Assembly: GCF_019613795.1 (NCBI RefSeq) | Contig: NZ_CP080429.1 | Coordinates: forward strand, 711,501 to 775,500 | DNA from: Flavobacterium litorale | GTDB taxonomy: Bacteria > Bacteroidota > Bacteroidia > Flavobacteriales > Flavobacteriaceae | Direction of reading: 5' to 3' | Length of the DNA: 64,000 nt | Shown here: piece after piece, positions 17,856 to 26,335 of the stretch | Position numbering within the stretch: the stretch's first letter is position 1 | How the letters are laid out: each line of letters opens with the position of its first letter | The notes under the pieces: generated by a model | The model's database searches: none | Told to the model about the DNA's origin: nothing | Seen by the model: the letters and a program-made list of their open reading frames with translations, nothing else | Made by a program: the position numbers and the translations under genes

Positions 17856-18692
17856 TTAGGGGTTGCAGTAATCGCAATACTGCGGGTCTTCGGTAGTTTT
17901 GCCTGTAGGGTATTTTTTAGTACTGGTATAGTTGCATTTGGTACATGTACTTACGTGATGCAGTACCGATTTTGTGGGCAGGCTACAGTAACTACAGGGC
18001 AATCCGCCCTCGGTAGCTGTAACACCAAACCCAGGAGTATCGCATGCTGGGCAACATACTAATGCTTTTGAGGCAAGTTTGTTTGCTGCAGCTTGTATTA
18101 CCTGCATGCGGGTAGGGTTGTACATGGCGCGCATATCGGTTTCGGCATAAGCAGTACCGTATTTTTTTAATAAGGCGGTAAAAAAATTTTCTAGTTCGGT
18201 ATAGCGTGTAATACCTTTGTGTATGGCACGGTTGCTCTCTCGAGAATCGCGAAGTACAATGGCATGCTCAGGGAAGTTTACGCGCTTAGCAAATGCGTAC
18301 AAATCTGCCATGGTACGCACCTCTTCGCCATTAAAATTAGTGGTAATGCTTAACTCGCGTACTACAATTTCTACATCGTTTTTTTTATCTACCAGTACAA
18401 GTAACTCCTCGTTAGCAGGTAAAAACGGTATGTTGGGGTGCGCTCCAAACGAGCCTTCGCTGGCTACCGCAAGGTCGCAGTTGGATAGTTCCATAGCAGC
18501 ATGGCATTTTTGGCGCGCGGCTTCTAGCGGGGTTAGGGTGCGCGGTATTTCGCCTGTAAAGGTGCCTAGTGTATTGGTATCTAAGCCATAGGGGGTAAAA
18601 CAGTGTACCCCCAATACTGTTTCCAGTATGGGGGCTATAACACTTTCTTTTTTGTGCATGGTTGCTATGGCAAGTGGTCTACCCTCAAACAT
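17856..18692 (-). CDS. DUF6671 family protein with C-terminal zinc ribbons
   Basis: A 278-residue cytoplasmic protein resembling the DUF6671 family, function unknown. The N-terminal two thirds are an alpha/beta domain opening with FEGRPLAIATMHKKE. The C-terminal third holds four Cys pairs (CCPAC, CSYC, CTKC, CDYC), which look like two zinc ribbons. It lies 6 bases downstream of a small hypothetical gene and is probably the last gene of the icd transcript. Confidence 0.75.
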   Translation of the reverse strand: MFEGRPLAIATMHKKESVIAPILETVLGVHCFTPYGLDTNTLGTFTGEIPRTLTPLEAARQKCHAAMELSNCDLAVASEGSFGAHPNIPFLPANEELLVLVDKKNDVEIVVRELSITTNFNGEEVRTMADLYAFAKRVNFPEHAIVLRDSRESNRAIHKGITRYTELENFFTALLKKYGTAYAETDMRAMYNPTRMQVIQAAANKLASKALVCCPACDTPGFGVTATEGGLPCSYCSLPTKSVLHHVSTCTKCNYTSTKKYPTGKTTEDPQYCDYCNP

Positions 18693-18698
18693 AAACCG

Positions 18699-19007
18699 TT
18701 ACTCATCATCTACAACGCTAACGTGTATATCGCAGCTTATTTTAATACGCTTACCGCTTTCATTAGCTTTTTGTGCAATGCGTTGCATACGCGCTTTTTC
18801 TAGGGTAAGTTCAGTAACACGCTCTGCTGCATGCCCGTCATCATCACGATTTCTAATTTCGTTACTAAAAGCATCCAATCCGTGAAAATTAATTTTGTGG
18901 TTAATTAAACCAAGTATTACTTGGCTGGCATCCGTCGGATTAAAAGTACCATCTATTAGCTTTAATATTTCTGTATCGTTCATTATAATAGGGGTTTTAT
19001 TTTTCAT
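18699..19007 (-). CDS. Small conserved hypothetical protein
   Basis: A 102-residue soluble protein with no motif I can name. It is alpha-helical with a charged, polar middle (EIRNRDDDGHAAERVTEL). A second possible start is the internal ATG before NDTEILKLIDG. Its ATG overlaps the stop of the CutA-like gene by 4 bases, implying translational coupling. Confidence 0.6.
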   Translation of the reverse strand: MKNKTPIIMNDTEILKLIDGTFNPTDASQVILGLINHKINFHGLDAFSNEIRNRDDDGHAAERVTELTLEKARMQRIAQKANESGKRIKISCDIHVSVVDDE

Positions 19008-19309
19008 ATTGTGTTACTGCGTATTAAAGTATCAAAAGAGTGGTTGGCATGTATAATGGGTACAGAGTATATGGGTACGTGCTCGCCATAGGCTTCGGCT
19101 ACCAGCTCTTCTATTTCGTAAAAGAGTGCCATTTTGGTTTGTGCCGTTATTACATCGTTTACACGTTCGGTAATTTTGCCATCTATAAGGGTGTACGAAA
19201 CGTTATCCTTATCTATGGAGGCATTGGCTATTAGCCCTTTAATTAGCAGTAAATCGGCCAATTCTTTTGGTTCAATACCCTTCTCTAAATATATTGTTAT
19301 ACATACCAT
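19004..19309 (-). CDS. Small PII-fold protein, CutA1-like
   Basis: A 101-residue protein whose pattern (a beta strand VCITIYLEK, a short helix, KGLIANASIDKD, then TAQTKMALFYEIEELVAEAY and a final VPIYSVPII) resembles the ferredoxin-like fold of divalent-cation tolerance protein CutA1. The match is by shape and end motif only. It lies 13 bases downstream of icd and overlaps the next gene, so it is likely expressed with isocitrate dehydrogenase. Confidence 0.5.
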   Translation of the reverse strand: MVCITIYLEKGIEPKELADLLLIKGLIANASIDKDNVSYTLIDGKITERVNDVITAQTKMALFYEIEELVAEAYGEHVPIYSVPIIHANHSFDTLIRSNTI

Positions 19310-19322
19310 GCTCTCTTTATTT

Positions 19323-20759
19323 TTACTGTCCTTGTCCTAACGAAAAGGCTGGTTTACCATCAAATTCGTATAAGTTTTCTGTTTTAATTACATCAATATT
19401 GTTATCTATAGCACCGCCTAGCAGGTTTACTATATCTTTTTTATCTATCGATTTTCCTTCTTGTGGCATAAAGCGGCAACGCCAATGGTCAGTACAAAAC
19501 GTTTCTTTAAAACCGTTTGGCCATACTTTTATACCGCGGTTGGTTATCATGTTTAATCCTGCCTCGTCGGCATTAATTTTTTCTAGTAAGGCTGCTAGTT
19601 CGTTTGGCTCGCTACCCGTCCAGTTTACAAATACATCAATACCTACTAGTTTTTTGTCTGCCTGTGGCTTACGTACGTATTTAGGTAACTGTAGTACTTT
19701 TTCTTTATCGTAGGCTGCCTCTTTAAATTGTTGTGGTTTTTTACCTAGGTTGGCAACTACCGCTTCGGCAAACTCTTTTGTGCCTAGTAACTCGGTGCTA
19801 GTGCCCTCTTTATAAATATCAAAAGTGTGCTTACCTTCCTCTATGGTGCGTAACCATGCGTTTTGTATTTTCTCTGCCACTTCGGTTTGCCCAATGTGGT
19901 TTAGCATCATTACCGCACCTTGTAGTAAGCCCGACGGGTTGGCTTTGTTTTGCCCGCTAATAAGAGGTGCCGAACCGTGAATGGCTTCGAACATAGCACA
20001 CTCCTCGCCAATGTTAGATGAACCTGCTAATCCTACCGAGCCTGCAATTTGTGCCGCAACATCACTCTGGATATCGCCGTAAAGGTTGGGCATTACAATT
20101 ACATCAAACTCCTCTGGCGAGTCCGCCATTTTTGCAGCACCTATATCAATAATCCAGTGTTCATTTTCTATCTCTGGGTACTCTGCAGCTATTTCGTCAA
20201 ATACTTTATGGAACAATCCGTCCGTCTGCTTCATAATATTATCCTTCGTAAAACACGTTACTTTTTTACGTCCGTAGTGGCGTGCATACTCAAAGGCATA
20301 CCGTACAATTTTCTCACAACCTGGGCGGCTAATTAGCTTTAGGCACTGCATAACCTCATCGGTTTGCTGGTGCTCTATCCCTGCATATAAATCCTCTTCA
20401 TTCTCACGTACAATAACCATATCCATTTTAGGATGTTTTGTAGCAACATACGGGTGCATACTTACGCACGGACGTACATTGGCATACAACCCTAACGACT
20501 TACGAATACTTACGTTAAGGCTTTTGTACCCACCACCTTGTGGTGTAGTAATAGGACCTTTTAGTAATATTTTGTTACGACGCACGGTATCCCAAGCCTG
20601 GCTAGAGATACCTGAGGTGTTGCCCGATAGGTACTCTTTTTCGCCTACTGTAATTTCTTCCGTTTTAATTTGCGCTCCAGCAGCTTTAAGTACTGATAAC
20701 GTTGCATCCATAATTTCAGGACCTATACCGTCGCCCTTTGCAATAGTAACTGTTGTCAT
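19323..20759 (-). CDS. icd: NADP-type isocitrate dehydrogenase
   Basis: Oxidative decarboxylation of isocitrate to 2-oxoglutarate in the TCA cycle. From the ATG at 20759 the protein has 478 residues and opens TTVTIAKGDGIGPEIMDATL, the typical N-terminus. An upstream ATG at 20813 adds 18 residues without similarity and crosses the promoter zone, so I reject it. The 140-residue C-terminal extension after the catalytic core resembles Thermus-like long isocitrate dehydrogenases. It is divergent from a LysR gene and leads a run of small co-directional genes. Confidence 0.9.
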   Translation of the reverse strand: MTTVTIAKGDGIGPEIMDATLSVLKAAGAQIKTEEITVGEKEYLSGNTSGISSQAWDTVRRNKILLKGPITTPQGGGYKSLNVSIRKSLGLYANVRPCVSMHPYVATKHPKMDMVIVRENEEDLYAGIEHQQTDEVMQCLKLISRPGCEKIVRYAFEYARHYGRKKVTCFTKDNIMKQTDGLFHKVFDEIAAEYPEIENEHWIIDIGAAKMADSPEEFDVIVMPNLYGDIQSDVAAQIAGSVGLAGSSNIGEECAMFEAIHGSAPLISGQNKANPSGLLQGAVMMLNHIGQTEVAEKIQNAWLRTIEEGKHTFDIYKEGTSTELLGTKEFAEAVVANLGKKPQQFKEAAYDKEKVLQLPKYVRKPQADKKLVGIDVFVNWTGSEPNELAALLEKINADEAGLNMITNRGIKVWPNGFKETFCTDHWRCRFMPQEGKSIDKKDIVNLLGGAIDNNIDVIKTENLYEFDGKPAFSLGQGQ

Positions 20760-20789
20760 TTCTATGTTGTATTTGTTGATTATTACATT

Positions 20790-20799
20790 GCAAATTTGC
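20790..20799. promoter_or_regulatory. Palindromic operator candidate between icd and the LysR gene
   Basis: GCAAATTTGC is a perfect 10-base palindrome in the 97-base divergent gap. It fits a T-N11-A LysR-type site in layout. A TATATTTG box (20825-20832) on the plus strand is the likely -7 of the LysR gene. Confidence 0.45.
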
Positions 20800-20856
20800 G
20801 AAAACGTATTCATATATTTTTATTTATATTTGCAATGATATACATAAAAACTATTT

Positions 20857-21774
20857 ATGAACTACACGCTGCACCAACTTCAAGTATTTTTAAAGGTTAC
20901 CCAAACCAAAAGCATTACCAAAGCTGCCGAAGAGCTGTATTTAACCCAACCTGCGGTATCCATACAATTGCGTAACCTGCAAGACCAATTTGATATTCCG
21001 CTTACCGAAGTAGTAGGTAGGCAATTGTACGTAACTGATTTTGGTAAGGAGATTGCCGAAGCTGCCGAGGCAATATTAAACGAGGTACAGGCTATTAACC
21101 ATAAAACCTTAGCCTACAAGGGGCAACTTAGCGGTAGGTTAAAAATATCGTCCGTATCTACAGGAAAGTATGTAATGCCGTTTTTCCTGTCGGGATTTTT
21201 ACATGAACATCCTGGTATAGAACTTTCGTTGGATGTTACGAATAAGAGTAAGGTGGTGGAGAGCTTGGCGCAGAATAAGGTGGATTTTACTTTGGTATCG
21301 GTACTGCCCGAAGGGTTGGACATTAAAAGTACACCACTAATGAAAAACAGCTTGTACCTTGTAGGGCACGATAAGCCAAAGAAGAAAAACTATACCAAGA
21401 GTTTTATGGGCGAGGTGCCGTTAATATACCGCGAAAAGGGGTCGGCAACGCGGGCTGCTATGGAAAATTTTGTAGATGGCAACCGTATTGCTGCCAGCAA
21501 ACGGGTAGAGTTAACCTCTAACGAGGCAGTAAAACAAGCCGTAATAGCAGGGTTGGGTTACTCGATAATGCCTTTAATTGGGATTAAAAACGAACTATCT
21601 AACAACGATTTGCATTTGTACCCTATGAAGGGATTACCTATAGAAACGACGTGGAATTTGGTTTGGCTAAAAAGCAAACGCTTTTCGCCCGCTGCTGAGG
21701 CATACCTTGACTATATTACTAAAGAAAAAACCGATATTATGGCGCAGCACTTTAGTTGGTTTGAAAATTATTAA
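20857..21774 (+). CDS. LysR-type transcriptional regulator
   Basis: A 305-residue regulator: winged helix-turn-helix (about 1-60; ITKAAEELYLTQPAVSIQLR) and a LysR substrate-binding domain (about 90-295). The closest look is to CbbR/CysB-like members. It is divergent from icd, and LysR proteins often control the divergent neighbour, so regulation of icd is a plausible inference. The effector is unknown. Confidence 0.9.
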   Translation: MNYTLHQLQVFLKVTQTKSITKAAEELYLTQPAVSIQLRNLQDQFDIPLTEVVGRQLYVTDFGKEIAEAAEAILNEVQAINHKTLAYKGQLSGRLKISSVSTGKYVMPFFLSGFLHEHPGIELSLDVTNKSKVVESLAQNKVDFTLVSVLPEGLDIKSTPLMKNSLYLVGHDKPKKKNYTKSFMGEVPLIYREKGSATRAAMENFVDGNRIAASKRVELTSNEAVKQAVIAGLGYSIMPLIGIKNELSNNDLHLYPMKGLPIETTWNLVWLKSKRFSPAAEAYLDYITKEKTDIMAQHFSWFENY

Positions 21775-21776
21775 AC

Positions 21777-22085
21777 CTATCTGCGTTTTGCTATTGTATT
21801 ACCTGATATGGCACGTTGTCTGTTGCACTTAAAACGGTCTATACTCGCGTTACGTTTTTTGGCGTGTTTGGTTTTGCAACGCGCTACGCGGTTACGCCAC
21901 AGGCGGTAACTACTAAACTTAAGCTCACGCTTCATTAACGCCTTTACCCTCTCTTCGGTAAGCCCAAACTGGTACTCAATAGCATCAAATGGGGTACGGT
22001 CCTCCCATGCCATTTCAATAATACGGTCCATATCCCTATCGGTAAGGGTAGCTTCGGTTTTGGGTACTATTACTTTTGCAGCCAT
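21777..22085 (-). CDS. TIGR03643 family protein (DUF2805-like)
   Basis: A 102-residue protein matching the TIGR03643 family in its core (LTDRDMDRIIEMAWEDRTPF and YQFGLTEERVKALMKREL), with a very basic C-terminus. Function unknown; it looks like a small DNA- or RNA-binding helix-turn-helix protein. It overlaps the CRY-DASH gene by 16 bases, and members of this family are often found beside photolyase/cryptochrome genes in Bacteroidota, which suggests a light-related role. Confidence 0.8.
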   Translation of the reverse strand: MAAKVIVPKTEATLTDRDMDRIIEMAWEDRTPFDAIEYQFGLTEERVKALMKRELKFSSYRLWRNRVARCKTKHAKKRNASIDRFKCNRQRAISGNTIAKRR

Positions 22086-23362
22086 AAATTTCTGTAGGTT
22101 TTTTTAGCATCGTAATCGCTAGCCTGCTTTTGGGGGTTAAAACGGCGGGCATCGCGGGGGTCGTTACCCACACCCGCTATGTATGCCCAGTTGCCCCAAT
22201 TGCTCGATGCATCGTAATCTATTAACATTTCTTCAAAATACGCAGCCCCATAACGCCAATCTAATTTTAAATCGTGGCAAAAATAGCTCGCAACATTTTG
22301 CCTGCCCCTATTGCTCATAAAACCCGTAAGTTTTAGTTCCAGCATGTTGGCATCTATAAAGTCCTGCCCCGTTTTGCCGTCTATCCAGCTTTGTAGCACC
22401 TTGGGGTTGGGTGTATCCCATTTTACAGTGGTATTTTTTATACCACTAGGTAAAAACAGGCGGTTACGGTGCTTTTTCATCATAAACCTAAAATAATCGC
22501 GCCATAGTAGCTCAAAAATCATCCAATAGGTACTTTTATTAGCTCCGTTTTCTGCTTCATATTTTTTTACTTCGTGATATACCTGCCGCGCCGATAAGCA
22601 GCCCATTGCCAACCATGCCGAGAATTTAGAGGAGTAATCGCTACCCACCAAACCGTTACGGGTTTCCTTGTAAGTGGCTATAGCCTCCGTACCAAAAATA
22701 TAATGGTTTAGGCGTTGTAGCCCCTCGGTTTCGCCACCTTTAAATGGCATTACGCCTCTGCTATCGGGCGTAAGGGGTGTTAATCCCAAATCGGGCAACG
22801 TGGGCAGTTTGGTTTCCGAAATTATAGGCGATGCTATGGTTTCGGGCTTATCAAATACAGGGCGGATGCCTGCTTCTTTTTCTATTTTTTTTCGGAAGGT
22901 GGTAAACACATCGGGGATGCCGCGTAAGGGGAAAGGTAAATCCTCGGCGTGGTACAGTGTGCTGGTACTAAAGGTTTCTACCACACAGCCTTGTTTCCAA
23001 AGGGCTGCTGCTACGCGTTCCTCCTGCTTTTTCTCGTCGGTAGTTACCTCTTTTTTGGCGTATACTTTTTTGGCATTGTACAGGCGTGCTATACGCGGAA
23101 GTTCTTCTTCGGGGATGCCACGCACTACTACCAACCCCGATTTTAACGCACGAAGTTGCGCATCGAGATCGGCTAACGATTCGAGCAAAAATTGCGCTCT
23201 AAAGCTGCCTGTTTTTTTAAAGCCAAATTCTGTTTCGCCAAACTGTGCATCGTCTATACAATATACGGGTACTATATTGTTACTTTGCTGTATGGCTTTT
23301 ACTAATGCTTCGTTATCGTGCAGCCTCAAATCTGTTTTAAACCAAACAATAGATGTAGGCAT
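22070..23362 (-). CDS. Cryptochrome DASH / photolyase family protein
   Basis: A 430-residue flavoprotein with an N-terminal photolyase alpha/beta domain (opening SIVWFKTDLRLHDNEAL) and a C-terminal FAD-binding helical domain (about 200-430; features WMIFELLWRDYFRFM, NRGRQNVAS and DWRYGAAYFEEMLIDYDASS). CRY-DASH proteins repair pyrimidine dimers in single-stranded DNA and may sense blue light. It is the first gene of the unit with the TIGR03643 gene. Confidence 0.92.
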   Translation of the reverse strand: MPTSIVWFKTDLRLHDNEALVKAIQQSNNIVPVYCIDDAQFGETEFGFKKTGSFRAQFLLESLADLDAQLRALKSGLVVVRGIPEEELPRIARLYNAKKVYAKKEVTTDEKKQEERVAAALWKQGCVVETFSTSTLYHAEDLPFPLRGIPDVFTTFRKKIEKEAGIRPVFDKPETIASPIISETKLPTLPDLGLTPLTPDSRGVMPFKGGETEGLQRLNHYIFGTEAIATYKETRNGLVGSDYSSKFSAWLAMGCLSARQVYHEVKKYEAENGANKSTYWMIFELLWRDYFRFMMKKHRNRLFLPSGIKNTTVKWDTPNPKVLQSWIDGKTGQDFIDANMLELKLTGFMSNRGRQNVASYFCHDLKLDWRYGAAYFEEMLIDYDASSNWGNWAYIAGVGNDPRDARRFNPQKQASDYDAKKTYRNLWLQK

Positions 23363-23500
23363 AGTAAGTGGTTGTATTATTATTTATAAACAATCTAAAT
23401 AAAATTGTCTCACAAATATAGTGTAATACAACTATAAATAATAGCCGTTTTAAATATTTTAGTATGTGTTTAAGGGTTGTGTAAGCTGTTTTTATGCCCT

Positions 23501-23591
23501 CCTGCAAGATTTTAAAAATCTTGTAGGTATTTTAAATTTGCGTTATTTACGATAACGATTTATACCTACAAGGTTTTAAAAACCTTGCAGG
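23501..23591. repeat. Hairpin doublet upstream of CRY-DASH
   Basis: First hairpin 23501-23527 (CCTGCAAG/CTTGTAGG arms), second 23565-23591 (CCTACAAG/CTTGCAGG arms). It has the same layout as the doublets at 11.6, 33.5 and 63.1 kb. The 544-base gap 23363-23906 holds this doublet, the repressor remnant and a terminator, and no intact gene. Confidence 0.88.
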
Positions 23592-23627
23592 ATAGCACAA
23601 TGTTGAGATGTAATATAATACAGCAAA

Positions 23628-23748
23628 TTAATAATGTATTTTTTTGCTCGCACTACGGTTAACATCTATAACATAAAAAAGTGCCTGTATATTGTTAAGG
23701 TGCAATTTAAAATCGGTATGTTCGAGTCTATAGCCGCAATACACCCCT
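23628..23748 (-). pseudogene. Remnant of an S24 repressor 3' end
   Basis: On the minus strand this encodes a tail DFKLHLNNIQALFYVIDV followed by NRSASKKIHY and a stop. This nearly repeats the C-terminus of the intact repressor at 25134 (two changes over the last ~30 residues). The DNA similarity runs about 105 bases, then breaks with a small deletion near 23735. No 5' part of the gene remains here. It is a direct repeat of the prophage left end, 1.5 kb away. Confidence 0.8.
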
Positions 23749-23853
23749 AGACTAAATTATTTGTTTACGGCAGCTTTTTCCTATTAACATCAATAATTTT
23801 TCTGTTGTCAAACATTTCTTTAAGTTTATAGTTTGTTATAGATGAGGAGTTAT

Positions 23854-23886
23854 AAAAAAAGTTCCAGCATTTTAGGAACTTTTTTT
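23854..23886. terminator. Bidirectional intrinsic terminator
   Basis: An A-run, AGTTCC / GGAACT stem with a 9-base loop and a T-run form a clean two-way terminator just after the stop of the Cys-rich lipoprotein gene on the minus strand. Confidence 0.85.
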
Positions 23887-23906
23887 ATTGTAGGTATTTA
23901 AAGTAT

Positions 23907-24500
23907 TTAACAACTAACAACTCTGGCACATACCCTAGCATTAGTAGCATTTCTTTTAATCCTAATATCAAGGCACTGCCCACTTCTTAAAGTTTTTCTA
24001 AGGTCTGCAGCAGCCTCTTTCGATTTGTTTTCAGCACAAGAGTCCGTGTAACATATACCGTAACTTTTCCAGCCGTCACCTGCTTTTCCGCCACACTTTT
24101 TATTGTCATCATCTTCAGGGTTGCTATAAATTACAACCCCTAATAACGGTTCGGGCTGTACAATTATCGTTTTTTCGCGTTCGTTAATAAGTATGTTTGC
24201 AGCAATTTCATCTGATATTAATTGCCCCTGCTCATTTCTGTACGAATTCAATTCGCCTTCAAAAATTTCTACTGTAATAGTACCAATTATGGAGTCTCTT
24301 TCAATTTCAGTAGTGTAATTAAATGTTGTAGGTTGTGTAAAATCAATACGCAATGCTTTAACACCTTCTACTAAAGCATTAGTAATTCCCTCATCGGTTA
24401 GTTCCGTGCTTTCTTGGGCAGACTGTTTGTTTTCATCGTCAGAACAGGATGCAAAAACAATTGCCAATACTGCAAATAAGCACATTGTAATTTTTTTCAT
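23907..24500 (-). CDS. Hypothetical lipoprotein with a Cys-rich C-terminus
   Basis: A 197-residue lipoprotein candidate: signal peptide followed by the lipobox FASC (Cys19). The middle is acidic and unremarkable. The last 60 residues carry six cysteines (in CGGKAGDG, GICYTDSC, GQC, ARVC and VVSC) and a basic stretch, suggesting disulphide bonds outside the cytoplasm. I do not recognise the family. It has its own terminator and lies between the repressor remnant and the intact repressor. Confidence 0.7.
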   Translation of the reverse strand: MKKITMCLFAVLAIVFASCSDDENKQSAQESTELTDEGITNALVEGVKALRIDFTQPTTFNYTTEIERDSIIGTITVEIFEGELNSYRNEQGQLISDEIAANILINEREKTIIVQPEPLLGVVIYSNPEDDDNKKCGGKAGDGWKSYGICYTDSCAENKSKEAAADLRKTLRSGQCLDIRIKRNATNARVCARVVSC

Positions 24501-24711
24501 AATAGTAACTTTTAGTAATTAATAGTGGAGTGCTAAGCTATAGCAACTATTATGTTAAAAGCAAAATTTTATGCGTTAAAATCGTTGAAATACAAAAATA
24601 TACGACCAAATACAATTATTATTTTGCTATAAGTATAAAAACATTTCTATTAAGCCCCCTTTAACTACTAAAATAACTATGCTAATAATGTATTTTTTAT
24701 AGTACAACCGT

Positions 24712-25059
24712 TTATGGCTTTATACTTTCGTCAATGTACAGTTTTAGTCTAACAAATGTAAATACAAAAATTAGTAGTATACCCAAATACATCCACCAAG
24801 GGGTTTTGGCGGTGGCTTTAAAATCGTTGGCAATTTTATCAAGTTCTTTTGGGACTGTAATGGGCAAATGTTCACATTTGGTACACGATATTGCAACTAC
24901 TCGTTCTTTAGTTGGATAGGTAGGAATCATCCAAAACAGATAATGATAGTACTGTATTATTTCGAGCTGTATGCTATTGCATGCATTACATTTGTTGCAA
25001 TTGCGGTTTACATTTTTTTTGGCAATAACCCTGCCTGCCATTCCATAAAAAGTTTGCAT
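24712..25059 (-). CDS. Hypothetical zinc-ribbon membrane protein
   Basis: A 115-residue protein with Cys pairs near the start (NCNKCNAC) and middle (CTKCEH), which could form a split zinc ribbon, and one C-terminal TM helix (WWMYLGILLIFVFTFV). Function unknown. It lies between the Cys-rich lipoprotein and the prophage repressor; I cannot tell whether it belongs to the host or to the element. Confidence 0.6.
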   Translation of the reverse strand: MQTFYGMAGRVIAKKNVNRNCNKCNACNSIQLEIIQYYHYLFWMIPTYPTKERVVAISCTKCEHLPITVPKELDKIANDFKATAKTPWWMYLGILLIFVFTFVRLKLYIDESIKP

Positions 25060-25133
25060 GGTATTAATTTTTTCTGATCCAAACCCATATCAGGTACTGA
25101 AAACTATATAAGTACGATGAAACTAGGTATTAA

Positions 25134-25877
25134 TTAATAATGTATTTTTTTGCTTACACTACGGTTAACATCAATAACATAAAAAAGTGCTTGTATATCG
25201 TTAAGGTGCAATTTAAAATCGGCATATTCGGGGCTATCGTTTAACGAGTGGCACGTAATATACCCCTCTTCGGTGTTATGTTCTACAATTTCTTTCAGCA
25301 AAGGCATTTTGCTTTGCGTAGTATAAATAACCCAATACGGGAAATCGCGGTACCGCAATTTATCTAGCCAGTGGTGGCGTTGCAACTCGCGCGTGCTCAC
25401 AATACTATCGCGGGTAATGGCCTCGTTACTACCATCGTCCATACTATCGCCGTTTACCCTAAAGGCTACGTACCGCCCTTGCAGGGGTTTATCTACTAAA
25501 ATGCCATGTTGTCCTAAATCCATTAAAAAATCAGTGTCTTGGTAGCTGCTTAAAAATCCTGCTTGTATTTTAAACTCTGCCAAAGGCATAAGCATATAGT
25601 ACTGGCCGTTGGGTAGCTCAATAAACTTATTACCGTTTTTGTTGGTAAAATCTTCCTGTAGCGGTTGTACCTCGTTATACACCGTAGGCACTTCGTTAAC
25701 CTGCGGAGTTGAAGCCAACACTTTGTGCAATATTTCACTTTTAGATTTCGGAATGGGGCGTCCCTTCTCATAATTAATAATAGTTTCCCTACTTGCACCA
25801 ATAAGGTCGGCAAGTTCTTTTTGGGTAAGCCCTAATTTTTCGCGATGCTGTTTAATAGCTAATCCGTTTATTTCCAT
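25134..25877 (-). CDS. Prophage repressor, HTH plus S24 peptidase-like domain
   Basis: A 247-residue CI-like repressor. The N-terminal XRE helix-turn-helix (about 7-45; LTQKELADLIGASRETIINY) binds operators; a linker and C-terminal S24/LexA-like domain follow (about 95-235). The self-cleavage dyad looks intact: Ser145 in GDSMDD and Lys195 in LLKEIV, so SOS-type induction is possible. It is divergent from the early genes, with operator-like palindromes in between. A decayed copy of its 3' end lies at 23628-23748. Confidence 0.9.
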   Translation of the reverse strand: MEINGLAIKQHREKLGLTQKELADLIGASRETIINYEKGRPIPKSKSEILHKVLASTPQVNEVPTVYNEVQPLQEDFTNKNGNKFIELPNGQYYMLMPLAEFKIQAGFLSSYQDTDFLMDLGQHGILVDKPLQGRYVAFRVNGDSMDDGSNEAITRDSIVSTRELQRHHWLDKLRYRDFPYWVIYTTQSKMPLLKEIVEHNTEEGYITCHSLNDSPEYADFKLHLNDIQALFYVIDVNRSVSKKIHY

Positions 25878-25882
25878 AGCCT

Positions 25883-26006
25883 TGTGTAACTTTAAATGCT
25901 AAATTCAAACTACGTGTCTAAAATTTAACATGATTTAATTTTGAAATGTGTAATATTACACTTAATTTTGTCCTGTCACTTTACAAAGATACATATAAAT
26001 GTGTAA
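25883..26006. promoter_or_regulatory. Repressor operators and overlapping divergent promoters
   Basis: The rightward promoter is TTTG (25940-25943), 19 bases, TAATTTTG (25963-25970). The perfect palindrome GTGTAATATTACAC (25948-25961) sits exactly in its spacer. TGTGTAA half-sites also occur at 25883 and 26000. On the minus strand TATCTTTG (25991-25984) is a likely repressor -7 box, with the 26000 half-site just upstream. Both start points fall near 25977, so the two promoters face each other. Confidence 0.65.
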
Positions 26007-26304
26007 AAAGCAACATATAACACAAAAAATCACTGAATTAGAGTATATAAAATCGGCATACACCCGCTACATTATACAATATACTATAGCTAACGATGTG
26101 GAAAATGCCACAAAAATACGCTTGCAAAAGAAGCATATTAAGTATTTATTACGGAATTTATATGCTAAACTGTATCAAAAACAACCTATTATGGAAAATA
26201 GTAATCAAAAAGTGGAAAAAGTAACGGTTCGTAAAATTTCTGATGAAGAAAATAGCGCAATATTCAACTTTAACAACGATAAACGCTTTACTATTACCGA
26301 GTAG
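25999..26304 (+). CDS. Small prophage early protein
   Basis: A 101-residue basic, helical protein of unknown function. Its ATG lies inside the third operator half-site. The last 37 residues begin with their own ATG (at 26191) and could be a separate small gene; the codons are A/T-rich. It is the first gene right of the operator, a place often taken by Cro-like or anti-repressor proteins, but no HTH is evident. Confidence 0.5.
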   Translation: MCKKQHITQKITELEYIKSAYTRYIIQYTIANDVENATKIRLQKKHIKYLLRNLYAKLYQKQPIMENSNQKVEKVTVRKISDEENSAIFNFNNDKRFTITE

Positions 26305-26335
26305 CATTGCATCATCCAACTAAAAAATACTAAAC

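Noticed and set aside
25060..25133. attL site left of the repressor
   Set aside because: No direct repeat shared with the right end near 56.34 kb could be found by eye.
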